A stretch of 64,000 bases of DNA from assembly GCA_947089135.1 (NCBI GenBank), contig CAMUJF010000010.1, positions 1 to 64,000 of the forward strand. Direction: 5' to 3'. Numbering within the stretch: position 1 is the stretch's first letter; each line of letters begins with the position of its first letter. The notes under the pieces are model-generated. The model was not told the origin of the DNA. It worked only from the letters and a program-made list of their open reading frames with translations, and ran no database searches. The position numbers and the translations under genes are program-made. The stretch comes from an uncultured Clostridia bacterium (GTDB lineage Bacteria; Bacillota; Clostridia; Oscillospirales; Ruminococcaceae). This document shows positions 35,423 through 44,296 of this stretch, piece by piece.

Positions 35423-36847
35423 GTGAAAAAAAATATTTTCGGACGGCTTATAGGAGCGGCGCTTTCGGCTTGTATAGCGTTCGGTTCGGCGGGACTTACT
35501 GTTTTTGCCGAGACTTTGGAGGAAGTCGATACCATTATGGTTGACGATAATGAGCTTACAGATGACGGAGATGAATATGGCGGCGATGAAGACGGTATTG
35601 ACGGTGATTACAGCGATTTTTTTGATGAAGTTCCCGCCGTTGACGACGACGGTGCGGTTGCCGGCGGTTTTGAAAACGACTACCATGAGGTAACGCTTCC
35701 GGCGAGAAATATTCGCCTCAAGGTCAAACAGACAAATAATTTGAAGATCGGTGAAACGTTTCAGATAAAATACGCGTTTACTCCGCTGAAATCCGATGAT
35801 TATGTTACATACAGAAATTTTAACAAAAGCATTGTAAAAGTAGATCAGGACGGTCTTGTTACGGCTGTCGGATACGGAGAGGCTAAGGTACAGCTTGAAA
35901 CTTCCGGCGGAAGAAAGAAGAACGTTTACTTTGTTATAACAAACGAAGACGGCGATGAGAACGCGTCTCCGGAAAAAGGCGATATCACGGAGCTGGAATT
36001 CGGTGACAGCTTTATTATGCTTCGCGCCGGAAAAACATTTCAGACCGACGTTATTTTCTATCCGTTCGGATATTATGCCGATCTGACCTACAGCTCGGAA
36101 AATTCCGGCGTTGCGGATATATCCGCTTCTGGAAAGATAACGGGTATCGGTGCGGGTTCAACGGTAATTACGGCTTCCGCTCCCAACGGGGTAAAGGCTG
36201 AAATGAACATTACGGTGTACGACGATATTCTGCGCGGTATTGATGTTTCCAAGTGGCAGGGGAATATTAATTGGAAAAAGGTTTCTGTTTCAGGAATAGA
36301 TTTTGTGATGATACGAAGCTCGTTTGGCAGCGAGCATATTGATGAGATGCTGGATAAAAATGTTGAGGGCTGCGAAAAGTATAGCATACCTTACGGATTT
36401 TATCACTATACATATGCTGCAACTCCCGAGGAAGCCGAGAAGGAAGCAAGGTTTTTCCTGAAGCAGATAAGGGGTTTCAGTCCCGAGTATCCTGTAGTGC
36501 TCGATATTGAGGAGGAATTTTACAAGAAGATGTCCAAAAAGCAAGTCACAGCCATAATAGAAGCTTTTATGGACGTTTTGGAGGACTCCGGCTATTATGC
36601 TATGGTGTATAATTCACCAAACTTTATAAAGGCGTGCATAAACGAATCCAAGCTTAAAAAGTACGATATCTGGATAGCCTGCTGGGGCGATGAAGAAAGA
36701 CTCGATTCGCTGTACGACGGTCATTACGGAATGTGGCAGTATTCCGCTACAGGAAAAGTTAACGGTATAAGCGGCGATGTTGACTTGGACTATTCCTATA
36801 AAGACTACGCGGAAATAATAAGGAAAAACGGATTCAATAATTTGTAA
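35423..36847 (+). CDS. Secreted GH25 muramidase with Ig-like (BIG2) domains
   Basis: The 474 residues comprise a signal peptide (to about 30, FAE), a very acidic Asp/Glu/Gly-rich linker (about 32-88), two bacterial Ig-like repeats (about 92-175 with VDQDGLVTAVGYGEAKV, and 185-270 with SASGKITGIGAGSTVI), and a C-terminal GH25 lysozyme domain (about 272-474: GIDVSKWQGNINW, catalytic YPVVLDIEEEF, MWQYS, DVDLDYS). It would cleave peptidoglycan outside the cell. GTG 35423 follows AAAGGATC. It has its own promoter and appears monocistronic. Confidence 0.9.
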   Translation: MKKNIFGRLIGAALSACIAFGSAGLTVFAETLEEVDTIMVDDNELTDDGDEYGGDEDGIDGDYSDFFDEVPAVDDDGAVAGGFENDYHEVTLPARNIRLKVKQTNNLKIGETFQIKYAFTPLKSDDYVTYRNFNKSIVKVDQDGLVTAVGYGEAKVQLETSGGRKKNVYFVITNEDGDENASPEKGDITELEFGDSFIMLRAGKTFQTDVIFYPFGYYADLTYSSENSGVADISASGKITGIGAGSTVITASAPNGVKAEMNITVYDDILRGIDVSKWQGNINWKKVSVSGIDFVMIRSSFGSEHIDEMLDKNVEGCEKYSIPYGFYHYTYAATPEEAEKEARFFLKQIRGFSPEYPVVLDIEEEFYKKMSKKQVTAIIEAFMDVLEDSGYYAMVYNSPNFIKACINESKLKKYDIWIACWGDEERLDSLYDGHYGMWQYSATGKVNGISGDVDLDYSYKDYAEIIRKNGFNNL

Positions 36848-36893
36848 GGAGAGCTATTCTGTACAAAAATATCTGAGTATATTTGAACAATAC

Positions 36894-36922
36894 TTGACAA
36901 ATGGTGGATAATATGTTAAAAT
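36894..36922 (+). promoter_or_regulatory. Promoter immediately upstream of a stem-loop
   Basis: TTGACA (36894-36899), 17-base spacer, TAAAAT (36917-36922). The expected transcript would start about 36929, five bases before a perfect 10-bp stem. It is 267 bases upstream of the GGDEF gene. Confidence 0.7.
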
Positions 36923-36933
36923 AATACGTGACA

Positions 36934-36960
36934 GAAAACGGCGCACTCAACGCCGTTTTC
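36934..36960 (+). terminator. 10-bp hairpin: terminator of the GH25 gene or 5' hairpin of the next transcript
   Basis: GAAAACGGCG (36934-36943), loop CACTCAA, CGCCGTTTTC (36951-36960), then CTATTCT. The T-run is partly inside the stem. Because a promoter points straight into it, it could instead be the 5' end of the GGDEF mRNA or a very short RNA. The rest of 36961-37188 shows nothing clear. Confidence 0.5.
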
Positions 36961-37188
36961 CTATTCTATGACATTTCAGATTACGTTTCAGTACTTGCCG
37001 CGGAGAAAAATATTTACAGATTGCAGAGCTTAATATGTAATGCAGATTTCGTCAAAAAATACGCTGATTCTGTCAAATGTGGATCCGGCGTATGATATTA
37101 TGGTGTAATTATTCGCGGCTGTTTTATCTTTCCATCAAATTAATTTATGCAGCTGACTGCTGCAAATCCGTTCCGAAAGGATATAATT

Positions 37189-39021
37189 ATGGTTAAAAAT
37201 TCGGCATTAAGTTCAGTTCCGACTGATACGGAAAAATATCTGACGCTTCAGTCTACTATTATCAAGTGCGTTCACACCTTACATATAAACGAAAATATGG
37301 ACGAAGCCATAAACGAGCTTCTTTCAATAATTGCAGATTTTTACAAAGCCGACAGGGGATACATATTTGAGTTCGACGACGACGGTATAATGATGCATAA
37401 TACCTACGAATGGTGCAAAGACGGAGTAGAACCCGCTATGGAGCTTCTTGCAAATGTTAAAATATCTGATATTGACCGCTGGCTGCGTTATTTTGACGAA
37501 CAGGGAGAGTTCTACATAAATTCTTTGGATGACGAGGTTTCTGAGGATTCCGAGGAATACAGGATACTTGCTTTGCAGGGGATAGATTGCCTTATGGCGG
37601 CTCCGCTCAGAATGAACGGCAGACTTGTAGGATTCATCGGAGTGGATAATCCGAGGGAGAACACTGATACTTTGCTTCTCATGCAATCGGCTTCTGCGTT
37701 TGTGGTAAACGATATCTGCAAGAGAGAAACCGTTGAGGAGCGCATAATCAAGTCCATTTCAAAAATATACGCTTCAATGCATTTACTGAATATTCCAGAG
37801 GATACCCAAAAGGAGCTTAACAGCAACAAGACGATACGAAGATTCTTATGCAAGCCTGAAAATGCGTCAGCAGGCCTGAAAACCGCCATGTCGGAATTTG
37901 CCGATAAGGAATTTCTTTCGGGAATACTCGGTTTTGTGGATTTTTCCACGCTCAACGCGCGCATGGCTGACACAAACGTTATAAGCTATGAGTTCCTTTC
38001 CTACGACGGACACTGGTGCAGAGCAAATTTTATCGTTGTCAGCCGTGCGGACGACAACAGCCTTATACATGTCATATACGCCATTCAGTACATTGACAGG
38101 GAAAAGCGCATGGAGCTTGAATATCAGCGGGCGCTTAAAGCCGCTTTGGAAAATCAGAACGAGATATACGCTGAAATGCTTCATATACAGAAGTGCGGCG
38201 TTATCGCTTCCAACGCGGAAAGCGGAAAGATACTTATGATGAACGACGCGGCTCTGCGGCTTTTCGGCAGAGAAAAACCGGACGGCGTTTACAACGATAT
38301 TTTTGAAAGGATCATTTCCGACAACAAGGACGAGATACGAAGCGAACTTATGCGCATGAACGAGACTCTCGGCAGCTACGACTACGAGTATGCTATCGAA
38401 CAGGCGGACGGAGAGTTGACCTATATTATTTCCCGTGCAAGAACCGCAGTTCTTGCAAGCGGTGAAAAGGTAATGATAAATTCGCTTATGGATATTACCG
38501 ACAAAAAGAAGCTTGAGGACGAGCTTCTGGTACTGTCTGAGACCGATGTACTTACCGGAATAAGTAACCGCCGCAGCGGAGAGGCTAAGATAGACGAGCT
38601 TATTGCAGACGGAGCAAAGGGTATGTTTTGCCTGCTTGATATAGACAAGTTTAAATCCATTAACGATAACTTTGGTCATACGGTAGGTGATAAGGCTCTT
38701 ATTGCCGTGGCGAACTGCCTCAAAAGGAGCTTTCGCCGCAGCGATGTTACAATGCGTCTCGGCGGTGACGAGTTTGCTTCTTTTGCAATAGGGATCGGCT
38801 CTGAAGCGCAGGGAGCGGAATGCATAAATAGATTTTTTGCCGAAGTTGAAAAAATAAACATTCCCGAAATAGGAAAAGGCGGCATTTCAGTAAGTCTTGG
38901 CGCAGTACTGTTCGACGGTGAGAACAATGCGGAGTTTGACAAGATATATGCTATGGCTGATTCGGCAATGTACATATGCAAAAAAATTCAGGGAAATCAT
39001 TTCAATTTTCACCGCTGCTGA
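37189..39021 (+). CDS. GAF/PAS diguanylate cyclase (GGDEF protein)
   Basis: Cytosolic sensor of 610 residues. An N-terminal GAF domain (about 10-180: DRGYIFEFDDDG, CLMAAPLRMNGRLVGFIGVDNPR) is followed by a linker, a PAS-like domain (about 325-430) and a GGDEF domain (about 440-605). GGDEF is intact at 525-529 with an inhibitory RxxD (RRSD) five residues earlier, so an active, product-inhibited cyclic-di-GMP synthase is expected. ATG 37189 has AAAGGATA upstream; the open frame from 37147 lacks a site. No membrane segment. Confidence 0.88.
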   Translation: MVKNSALSSVPTDTEKYLTLQSTIIKCVHTLHINENMDEAINELLSIIADFYKADRGYIFEFDDDGIMMHNTYEWCKDGVEPAMELLANVKISDIDRWLRYFDEQGEFYINSLDDEVSEDSEEYRILALQGIDCLMAAPLRMNGRLVGFIGVDNPRENTDTLLLMQSASAFVVNDICKRETVEERIIKSISKIYASMHLLNIPEDTQKELNSNKTIRRFLCKPENASAGLKTAMSEFADKEFLSGILGFVDFSTLNARMADTNVISYEFLSYDGHWCRANFIVVSRADDNSLIHVIYAIQYIDREKRMELEYQRALKAALENQNEIYAEMLHIQKCGVIASNAESGKILMMNDAALRLFGREKPDGVYNDIFERIISDNKDEIRSELMRMNETLGSYDYEYAIEQADGELTYIISRARTAVLASGEKVMINSLMDITDKKKLEDELLVLSETDVLTGISNRRSGEAKIDELIADGAKGMFCLLDIDKFKSINDNFGHTVGDKALIAVANCLKRSFRRSDVTMRLGGDEFASFAIGIGSEAQGAECINRFFAEVEKINIPEIGKGGISVSLGAVLFDGENNAEFDKIYAMADSAMYICKKIQGNHFNFHRC

Positions 39022-39071
39022 CAGTTTAAGACTGCAATAAAAACGTCAGATCATTTGTTTTAAGTAATTTT

Positions 39072-39098
39072 AGGACGGTTGCCAGCCGTCCTTTTTAT
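39072..39098 (+). terminator. Rho-independent terminator after the GGDEF gene
   Basis: AGGACGG (39072-39078) pairs with CCGTCCT (39086-39092), followed by TTTTATT. Confidence 0.8.
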
Positions 39099-39143
39099 TG
39101 CTGCTGCATTTTCAAATTTTCATCTTTTTATCACAAAAAAAAG

Positions 39144-39184
39144 ACGGCAAAAATATACACAAACGGCAAAAAATATGTTATAAT
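39144..39184 (+). promoter_or_regulatory. Extended -10 promoter with tandem upstream repeats for the ABC exporter
   Basis: TGTTATAAT (39176-39184) is an extended -10 without a good -35. Just upstream ACGGCAAAAATAT (39144-39156) is repeated as ACGGCAAAAAATAT (39163-39176), 19 bases apart, suggesting tandem regulator sites. Confidence 0.5.
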
Positions 39185-39219
39185 TGTAGTAATTATTAAA
39201 ATGTGAGAGGAATGTTCCT

Positions 39220-39921
39220 ATGAGCTACGTAGAGTTTAAGAATGTTTATAAGCGATACAGAATGGGAGAGGTAACGATCGCGGCTTCGGACGGGATAAAT
39301 TTTGAAATAGAAAAAGGCGAATTTGCCGTTATAGTAGGCGCTTCGGGAGCCGGAAAAACAACAGTGCTGAATATGCTTGGCGGTATGGATACCTGTGATG
39401 AGGGGCAGATATTAGTGGACGGCAGGGATATTGCAAAGTTTTCAAAAAAAGAGGTGACCGCATACCGCAGAAGAGATATCGGTTTTGTGTTTCAGTTCTA
39501 TAATCTTGTGCAGAACCTTACGGCAAAGGAAAACGTTGAACTTGCTACGGAGATATGTACAGGAGCGATAGACGCGGAAGAAGTACTTAAACAGGTGGGT
39601 CTGGGAGAAAGAATTAACAATTTTCCCGCTCAGCTTTCGGGCGGAGAGCAGCAAAGAGTATCAATTGCGAGAGCGCTTGCGAAATCACCAAAGCTGCTTT
39701 TATGTGACGAGCCGACGGGTGCGTTGGATTACAATACCGGTAAAACTATACTGAAGCTTTTGCAGGACACCTGCCGCGAAAAGGGCATGACGGTTGTTGT
39801 CATCACACATAATCAGGCTATAACGCCAATGGCGGACAGAGTTATAAAGATAAAGAACAGCAAGGTATCAAAGGTCACTCTTAATCCCGAACCCGTGTCA
39901 GTAGACACTATTGAATGGTAG
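39220..39921 (+). CDS. ABC transporter ATP-binding protein (MacB/LolD type)
   Basis: A 233-residue ATPase with Walker A GASGAGKT, Q-loop FVFQFYNL, signature LSGGEQQRVSIARAL and Walker B LLLCDEPTGALD, the pattern of MacB/LolD/FtsE-like partners of FtsX-family permeases. It overlaps nothing but is followed 10 bases later by its 1057-residue permease. Typical roles are export of peptides or lipids, or antimicrobial-peptide resistance; no two-component system is adjacent. Confidence 0.92.
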   Translation: MSYVEFKNVYKRYRMGEVTIAASDGINFEIEKGEFAVIVGASGAGKTTVLNMLGGMDTCDEGQILVDGRDIAKFSKKEVTAYRRRDIGFVFQFYNLVQNLTAKENVELATEICTGAIDAEEVLKQVGLGERINNFPAQLSGGEQQRVSIARALAKSPKLLLCDEPTGALDYNTGKTILKLLQDTCREKGMTVVVITHNQAITPMADRVIKIKNSKVSKVTLNPEPVSVDTIEW

Positions 39922-39931
39922 AGGTGAGCTT

Positions 39932-42900
39932 ATGAATAAAAAGCTTGTTCTGAATACTCTCAGAAGCGTAAAAAACACTAAAAGCCGATTTATAGCTATC
40001 ATGGCGATAATTGCTATAGGAAGCGGCTTTTTTGCGGGAGTAAAGTCCGCAAGTCCCTCGATGAAAATGAGTGCGGCAGATTACTTAGAGAAACAAAATC
40101 TTGCAGATTTTCACCTTGTATCGGAGCTTGGTTTTGACGATGAGGACATTTCCGCAGTTAGCGGCGCCGTCGAAGCGGACGGGCTGTATGCAGGGTATTC
40201 CGCCGACCTGATGATGTCGGGGGAGGGGGATAACGACAGCATTGTCAAGGTATATTCTTATAACCCGAAAAGTACGGTAAATATTCCTTATATTACGGAG
40301 GGGCGGCTTCCCGAGGCTGCGGGAGAGGTTTTTGCGGACGAAAGATTTTTCTCGGCAAAGTCTCCGGAAATAGGAGACGTGATTTCCCTGAGAACGGGTG
40401 ATGACCGTGAAATGGGGGATATTCTCGGCAGAACGGAGTATACCGTTGTCGGAAAGGGAATTTTGCCTATATACGTTGCATTCGAGCGAGGGAGCGCTGC
40501 TATAGGTAACGGTACTATAAACGGTTGGCTGCTTGTTCCGGAAGAAAATTTTTCATATGATATCTATACTGATGTGTATATCAGTCTTTTGGAAACTGAC
40601 GGTATGGATCCGTATACCGATGAGTACGAAAATATCATCTCTCGGGATACTGATATGCTGGAGGACTTTGCCGACGTGCAGATAGAACATCGTAAAGGTG
40701 TTATAAGCGATGAGGCTTATAAGGAAATAAACGACGCCAAGGCTGAAATTGAAGACGGTGAAAAAGAGATCGCAGACAATGAAAAAAAGATTGCCGACGC
40801 GGAACAGGAGATTGCCGACGGTGAAGCGGAAATTGCAGAGAATGAAAAAAAGCTTGCAGATGCCGAGCAGGAAATAGAGAGCGGTCAGGAGGAGTTTACA
40901 AACGGCGAGAACGAATACCGTGACGGTGAAAGAGCACTTGATTCCCTTAATGCTGCTGTTGAATGGCTGAACGGGATTATTTCCGATTATGAAACAAATG
41001 CTGCGGCTGATGAAGCGGAAATTTCAGAGAGAATAAATTCTTATCCGCAGAATGATTTTTTAGCAGTTGATGATACGTTAACTCAGCTTTTAACAGGGTA
41101 TATGTCCGTTCCCGCAGCGTATGACGACGGAACGAAAACAGCCTGCCGTCAGGGATTAGAGCAGTACAGCGCGGGGCTTGCGGTTCAGGTGCAGGAACTT
41201 GAAGCTACGCTTGCGGAATCGCGGATACAGCTTGATAATGCCGCCGCAGAGCTTGAAAACGCAAGAGCAGAGGTTGCCAACGGTCGGGAAGAGATAGCCA
41301 AGGCAAGGGTTGATATCGCTGACGGCAAAAAGGAGATAGAGGACGGAAAAAAAGAAATCGCCGACGGAAAGAAAGATATTGAAGAAGCACGGCAGGAAAT
41401 TTCAGATGCGGAGCAGGAGCTCCATGATGAGATAGACGATGCGAAATGGTATGTTTTCGACCGCGATTTTAACCCGTCCTATTCAAGCTACGCCGAAGAC
41501 TGCGACAGAGTGGACGCAATAGCCGATGTTTTCCCCGTGTTCTTTATTTTGGTTGCGGCGCTTGTATGTTGTACGACCATGACAAGAATGGTTGAAGAAC
41601 AGCGTACTCAAACCGGTACGCTCAAAGCTTTGGGGTACAGCAGATACTCTATTATTTCCCAATATATTTTGTACGCCCTTGCGGCAAGTATCCCGGGAGC
41701 GTTTATAGGTCTGCTTATCGGATTTAATTCGCTTCCGCCTATAATTTTCAAATGCTATCAAACAATGTACAGCCAGCCTTACCTCATAAATCCGTTCAGG
41801 TGGGACTATGCGGCAGGCTGCACAGTAGTTGCTTGTTTTTGCACCGGACTGTCAGCTCTTTATGCGAGCAGACTGGAGCTTGTGTCTTGTCCTGCGCAGT
41901 TAATGCGTCCCAAACCGCCTAAAAACGGCAAGAGGATACTTCTTGAACGAGTAACATTCATCTGGAAAAGGCTGAAGTTTACTACCAAAGTAACGTTCAG
42001 GAATCTTTTCCGCTACAAGGCAAGACTGCTTATGACAGTTATCGGAATAGCGGGCTGCACCGCTTTGCTGCTGGCCGGGTACGGTTTGCAGTATTCCATA
42101 ACGTCCATAGTGGACAAGCAGTACGGAGATATTTTCAAATATGACGCGCTTGTTTTTGTGGACAAAAACGCGGACGATGACGAATATACAGAGATATTGG
42201 ACGAATGTTTTTCTGACGGTATCGCTTCGGATAAAATGATCGCGCTTCAGGAAACTGTGGATATAAAAAGCGGCAGCGAAGAGTTGGAAACGTATCTTTT
42301 TGTACCGAATAATCAGGTCGAGCTTGAAAAATTTATTGATCTGCACGAGCGTAAAAGCAGGGAAAAGATTTCTTTGGGAGACGGTGTGGTTTTGGGTGAA
42401 AAGCTTGCAAGGCTGCTTGGAGTAACGGCAGGGGACAGCGTTTGTTTTAACGACGGCTTTCCGGTGACCGTTGATGCGGTATGTGAGAACTATACCTTCA
42501 ATTATGCCTATATGACTGCGGAAACTTATGAAAAAGCGGGATTTGACGAAACGTTCAAAAGCAACATGATACTGTTGAATATAGATGATTCCACGAGTGA
42601 AAAAGAAGATATTCTTTCTTCGCGGCTTGTGAAAAAAGATTCGGTACTGGCGGTGTCGTTCTCGTCGGGCGGAGGCGGAAAGTTCCGCGACCTTGTGTCA
42701 AGTCTTTCGCTTATCATTGTGGTAATAATAGTATCCGCAGGAGCCCTTGCTTTTGTGGTGCTGTTCAATCTGTCCAATATAAACATAAACGAACGCGTTC
42801 ACGAGCTTGCTACCATAAAGGTTCTCGGGTTTTACGACGGAGAGGTTGCGGCGTATGTGTACCGTGAAAATATCCTGCTAACGCTTATGGGAACTGTAGT

Positions 42901-43105
42901 GGGACTTGGTTTGGGTGTTGCTCTGGAAAAGTTTGTCATAAAAACTGCGGAGGTCGATTCGGTAATGTTTTCCGCTGAGATACCTTGGTACTGCTTTTTA
43001 CAAGCGGCTTTGCTTACGTTTGTTTTTGCGCTTGCAGTAAATATAACCCTTTATTTCAGGCTTAAAAAGATAGATATGGCTGCATCGCTTAAAGCGATAG
43101 AATAA
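39932..43105 (+). CDS. ABC transporter permease, FtsX family, with long coiled coil
   Basis: A 1057-residue permease: an N-terminal helix, an extracellular domain (about 50-250), a long charged coiled coil (about 255-495) with repeats such as EIADNEKKIADAEQEIADGE, then three transmembrane helices (about 530-680), a second extracellular domain and three C-terminal helices (FtsX fold, twice). ATG 39932 has AGAGGTGAG upstream. It pairs with the preceding ATPase. The coiled coil probably reaches across the wall zone, a feature of several Firmicutes transporters. Confidence 0.9.
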   Translation: MNKKLVLNTLRSVKNTKSRFIAIMAIIAIGSGFFAGVKSASPSMKMSAADYLEKQNLADFHLVSELGFDDEDISAVSGAVEADGLYAGYSADLMMSGEGDNDSIVKVYSYNPKSTVNIPYITEGRLPEAAGEVFADERFFSAKSPEIGDVISLRTGDDREMGDILGRTEYTVVGKGILPIYVAFERGSAAIGNGTINGWLLVPEENFSYDIYTDVYISLLETDGMDPYTDEYENIISRDTDMLEDFADVQIEHRKGVISDEAYKEINDAKAEIEDGEKEIADNEKKIADAEQEIADGEAEIAENEKKLADAEQEIESGQEEFTNGENEYRDGERALDSLNAAVEWLNGIISDYETNAAADEAEISERINSYPQNDFLAVDDTLTQLLTGYMSVPAAYDDGTKTACRQGLEQYSAGLAVQVQELEATLAESRIQLDNAAAELENARAEVANGREEIAKARVDIADGKKEIEDGKKEIADGKKDIEEARQEISDAEQELHDEIDDAKWYVFDRDFNPSYSSYAEDCDRVDAIADVFPVFFILVAALVCCTTMTRMVEEQRTQTGTLKALGYSRYSIISQYILYALAASIPGAFIGLLIGFNSLPPIIFKCYQTMYSQPYLINPFRWDYAAGCTVVACFCTGLSALYASRLELVSCPAQLMRPKPPKNGKRILLERVTFIWKRLKFTTKVTFRNLFRYKARLLMTVIGIAGCTALLLAGYGLQYSITSIVDKQYGDIFKYDALVFVDKNADDDEYTEILDECFSDGIASDKMIALQETVDIKSGSEELETYLFVPNNQVELEKFIDLHERKSREKISLGDGVVLGEKLARLLGVTAGDSVCFNDGFPVTVDAVCENYTFNYAYMTAETYEKAGFDETFKSNMILLNIDDSTSEKEDILSSRLVKKDSVLAVSFSSGGGGKFRDLVSSLSLIIVVIIVSAGALAFVVLFNLSNININERVHELATIKVLGFYDGEVAAYVYRENILLTLMGTVVGLGLGVALEKFVIKTAEVDSVMFSAEIPWYCFLQAALLTFVFALAVNITLYFRLKKIDMAASLKAIE

Positions 43106-43192
43106 AAATGCGGAGTAAAGTTTTTGCTATGCTGCGTCTTTTTACTTAAAGTGTTGACGGAATTAAATTCATTCGAATTTACCAACGACTGG

Positions 43193-43221
43193 TTGAAAGT
43201 CAAAATTTACCGAGTTATACT
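43193..43221 (+). promoter_or_regulatory. Sigma-A promoter of the nitrilase-family gene
   Basis: TTGAAA (43193-43198), 17-base spacer, TATACT (43216-43221), about 40 bases before the start codon. Confidence 0.7.
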
Positions 43222-43259
43222 CAAAGCTGCAAATCAATCTTTGAAGAGGTGTTCATAGT

Positions 43260-44102
43260 ATGATAAAAATTGCATTTCTCCAGCTGCTTCCTACTAAGTG
43301 TATAAAAGAAAATATGGAAAAAGGTATTCATTATTGTAAAGAAGCCAAGAAACTGGGAGCCGATATTGCTTTGTTTCCGGAGATGTGGAGTTGCGGATAT
43401 CGTATTCCTCACGATATGGAAAAGCTGAACAAATTGGCCATTCCGACCGACGGTGAATTTGTCACACGCTATGCGCAACTTGCAAAGGAACTGAATATGG
43501 CTATTGGAATCACTTTTTTAGAAAGAAGCGAGTCCGGACCGCGAAATACAATTTGCCTTTATGACCGTCATGGAAAATCTGTTTACAAGTATTCCAAAGT
43601 GCATATCTGCAATTTTGGAGAAGATGATGATGAGAGCGTATTGTGTGCGGGTGACGAGTTTATTGTTGCCGAGTTGGATACGGAAAAGGGAAAACTCAAA
43701 GTGGGTTCTATGATCTGCTATGACCGTGAATTTCCAGAAAGTTCCAGGATACTAATGCTCAAAGGGGCGGAGCTGGTGCTTGTGCCAAATGCCTGCCCAA
43801 TGGAGATCAATCGCCTGTCACAGCTTCGGGGACGCGCATATGAAAATATGTTTGCTATTGCAACCTGCAATTACCCAGCCCCGCACCCGGATTGCAACGG
43901 TCATTCTACGTTGTTTGACGGTGTGGTATATCTGCCGGAGCTATCAGGCTCAAGAGATACCTGCATATTAGAAACGGATGAGTCAGAAGGATTGTTCCTT
44001 GCCGAATTAGATATCAATATGTTAAGGGAATTTCAAAAACGGGAGCATCAGAATTTGGAAAACAGGCGTCCGGAACTATATGGTATACTTTCAAAAATAT
44101 AG
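43260..44102 (+). CDS. Carbon-nitrogen hydrolase (nitrilase superfamily)
   Basis: A 280-residue enzyme with the nitrilase-superfamily triad: Glu41 (LFPEMW), Lys113 (YSKVHI) and Cys153 (MICYDREFPE). It cleaves an amide or carbamoyl bond; N-carbamoylputrescine or omega-amidase activity is typical of relatives, but the substrate is not determined here. ATG 43260 has AGAGGTG upstream. It stands alone with its own promoter, and its codon choice looks slightly different from the flanking genes, so recent acquisition is possible. Confidence 0.85.
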   Translation: MIKIAFLQLLPTKCIKENMEKGIHYCKEAKKLGADIALFPEMWSCGYRIPHDMEKLNKLAIPTDGEFVTRYAQLAKELNMAIGITFLERSESGPRNTICLYDRHGKSVYKYSKVHICNFGEDDDESVLCAGDEFIVAELDTEKGKLKVGSMICYDREFPESSRILMLKGAELVLVPNACPMEINRLSQLRGRAYENMFAIATCNYPAPHPDCNGHSTLFDGVVYLPELSGSRDTCILETDESEGLFLAELDINMLREFQKREHQNLENRRPELYGILSKI

Positions 44103-44130
44103 GGTGTCTATTTACATTCAGTAAACTTGT

Positions 44131-44169
44131 ATTTTATACATTCTAAACAGAATTTAGAATGTATAAAAT
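44131..44169. repeat. Perfect 17-bp AT-rich inverted repeat
   Basis: ATTTTATACATTCTAAA (44131-44147) and its exact complement at 44153-44169 with a five-base loop. No T-tract follows on either side. It could be a terminator for the nitrilase gene or an operator upstream of pyk. Confidence 0.6.
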
Positions 44170-44209
44170 AGCAACGCTAAGGGCAAAAGTGAAGCTATGT
44201 TGTTTTTGC

Positions 44210-44238
44210 TTGACAAATTTACAGCTATGGTGTAATAT
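44210..44238 (+). promoter_or_regulatory. Sigma-A promoter of pyk
   Basis: TTGACA (44210-44215), 17-base spacer, TAATAT (44233-44238); TATAAT three bases later would give a spacing of 20. About 60 bases before the ATG. Confidence 0.75.
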
Positions 44239-44296
44239 AATGTATATGCGGCATAATTTTGCCTTTTAAAACTTATTGTAAAGGAATGTGCTTTTT

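Noticed and set aside
37867..38679. 270-residue minus-strand open frame opposite the GGDEF gene
   Set aside because: No ribosome site or domain; the plus strand encodes an intact GAF/PAS/GGDEF protein.
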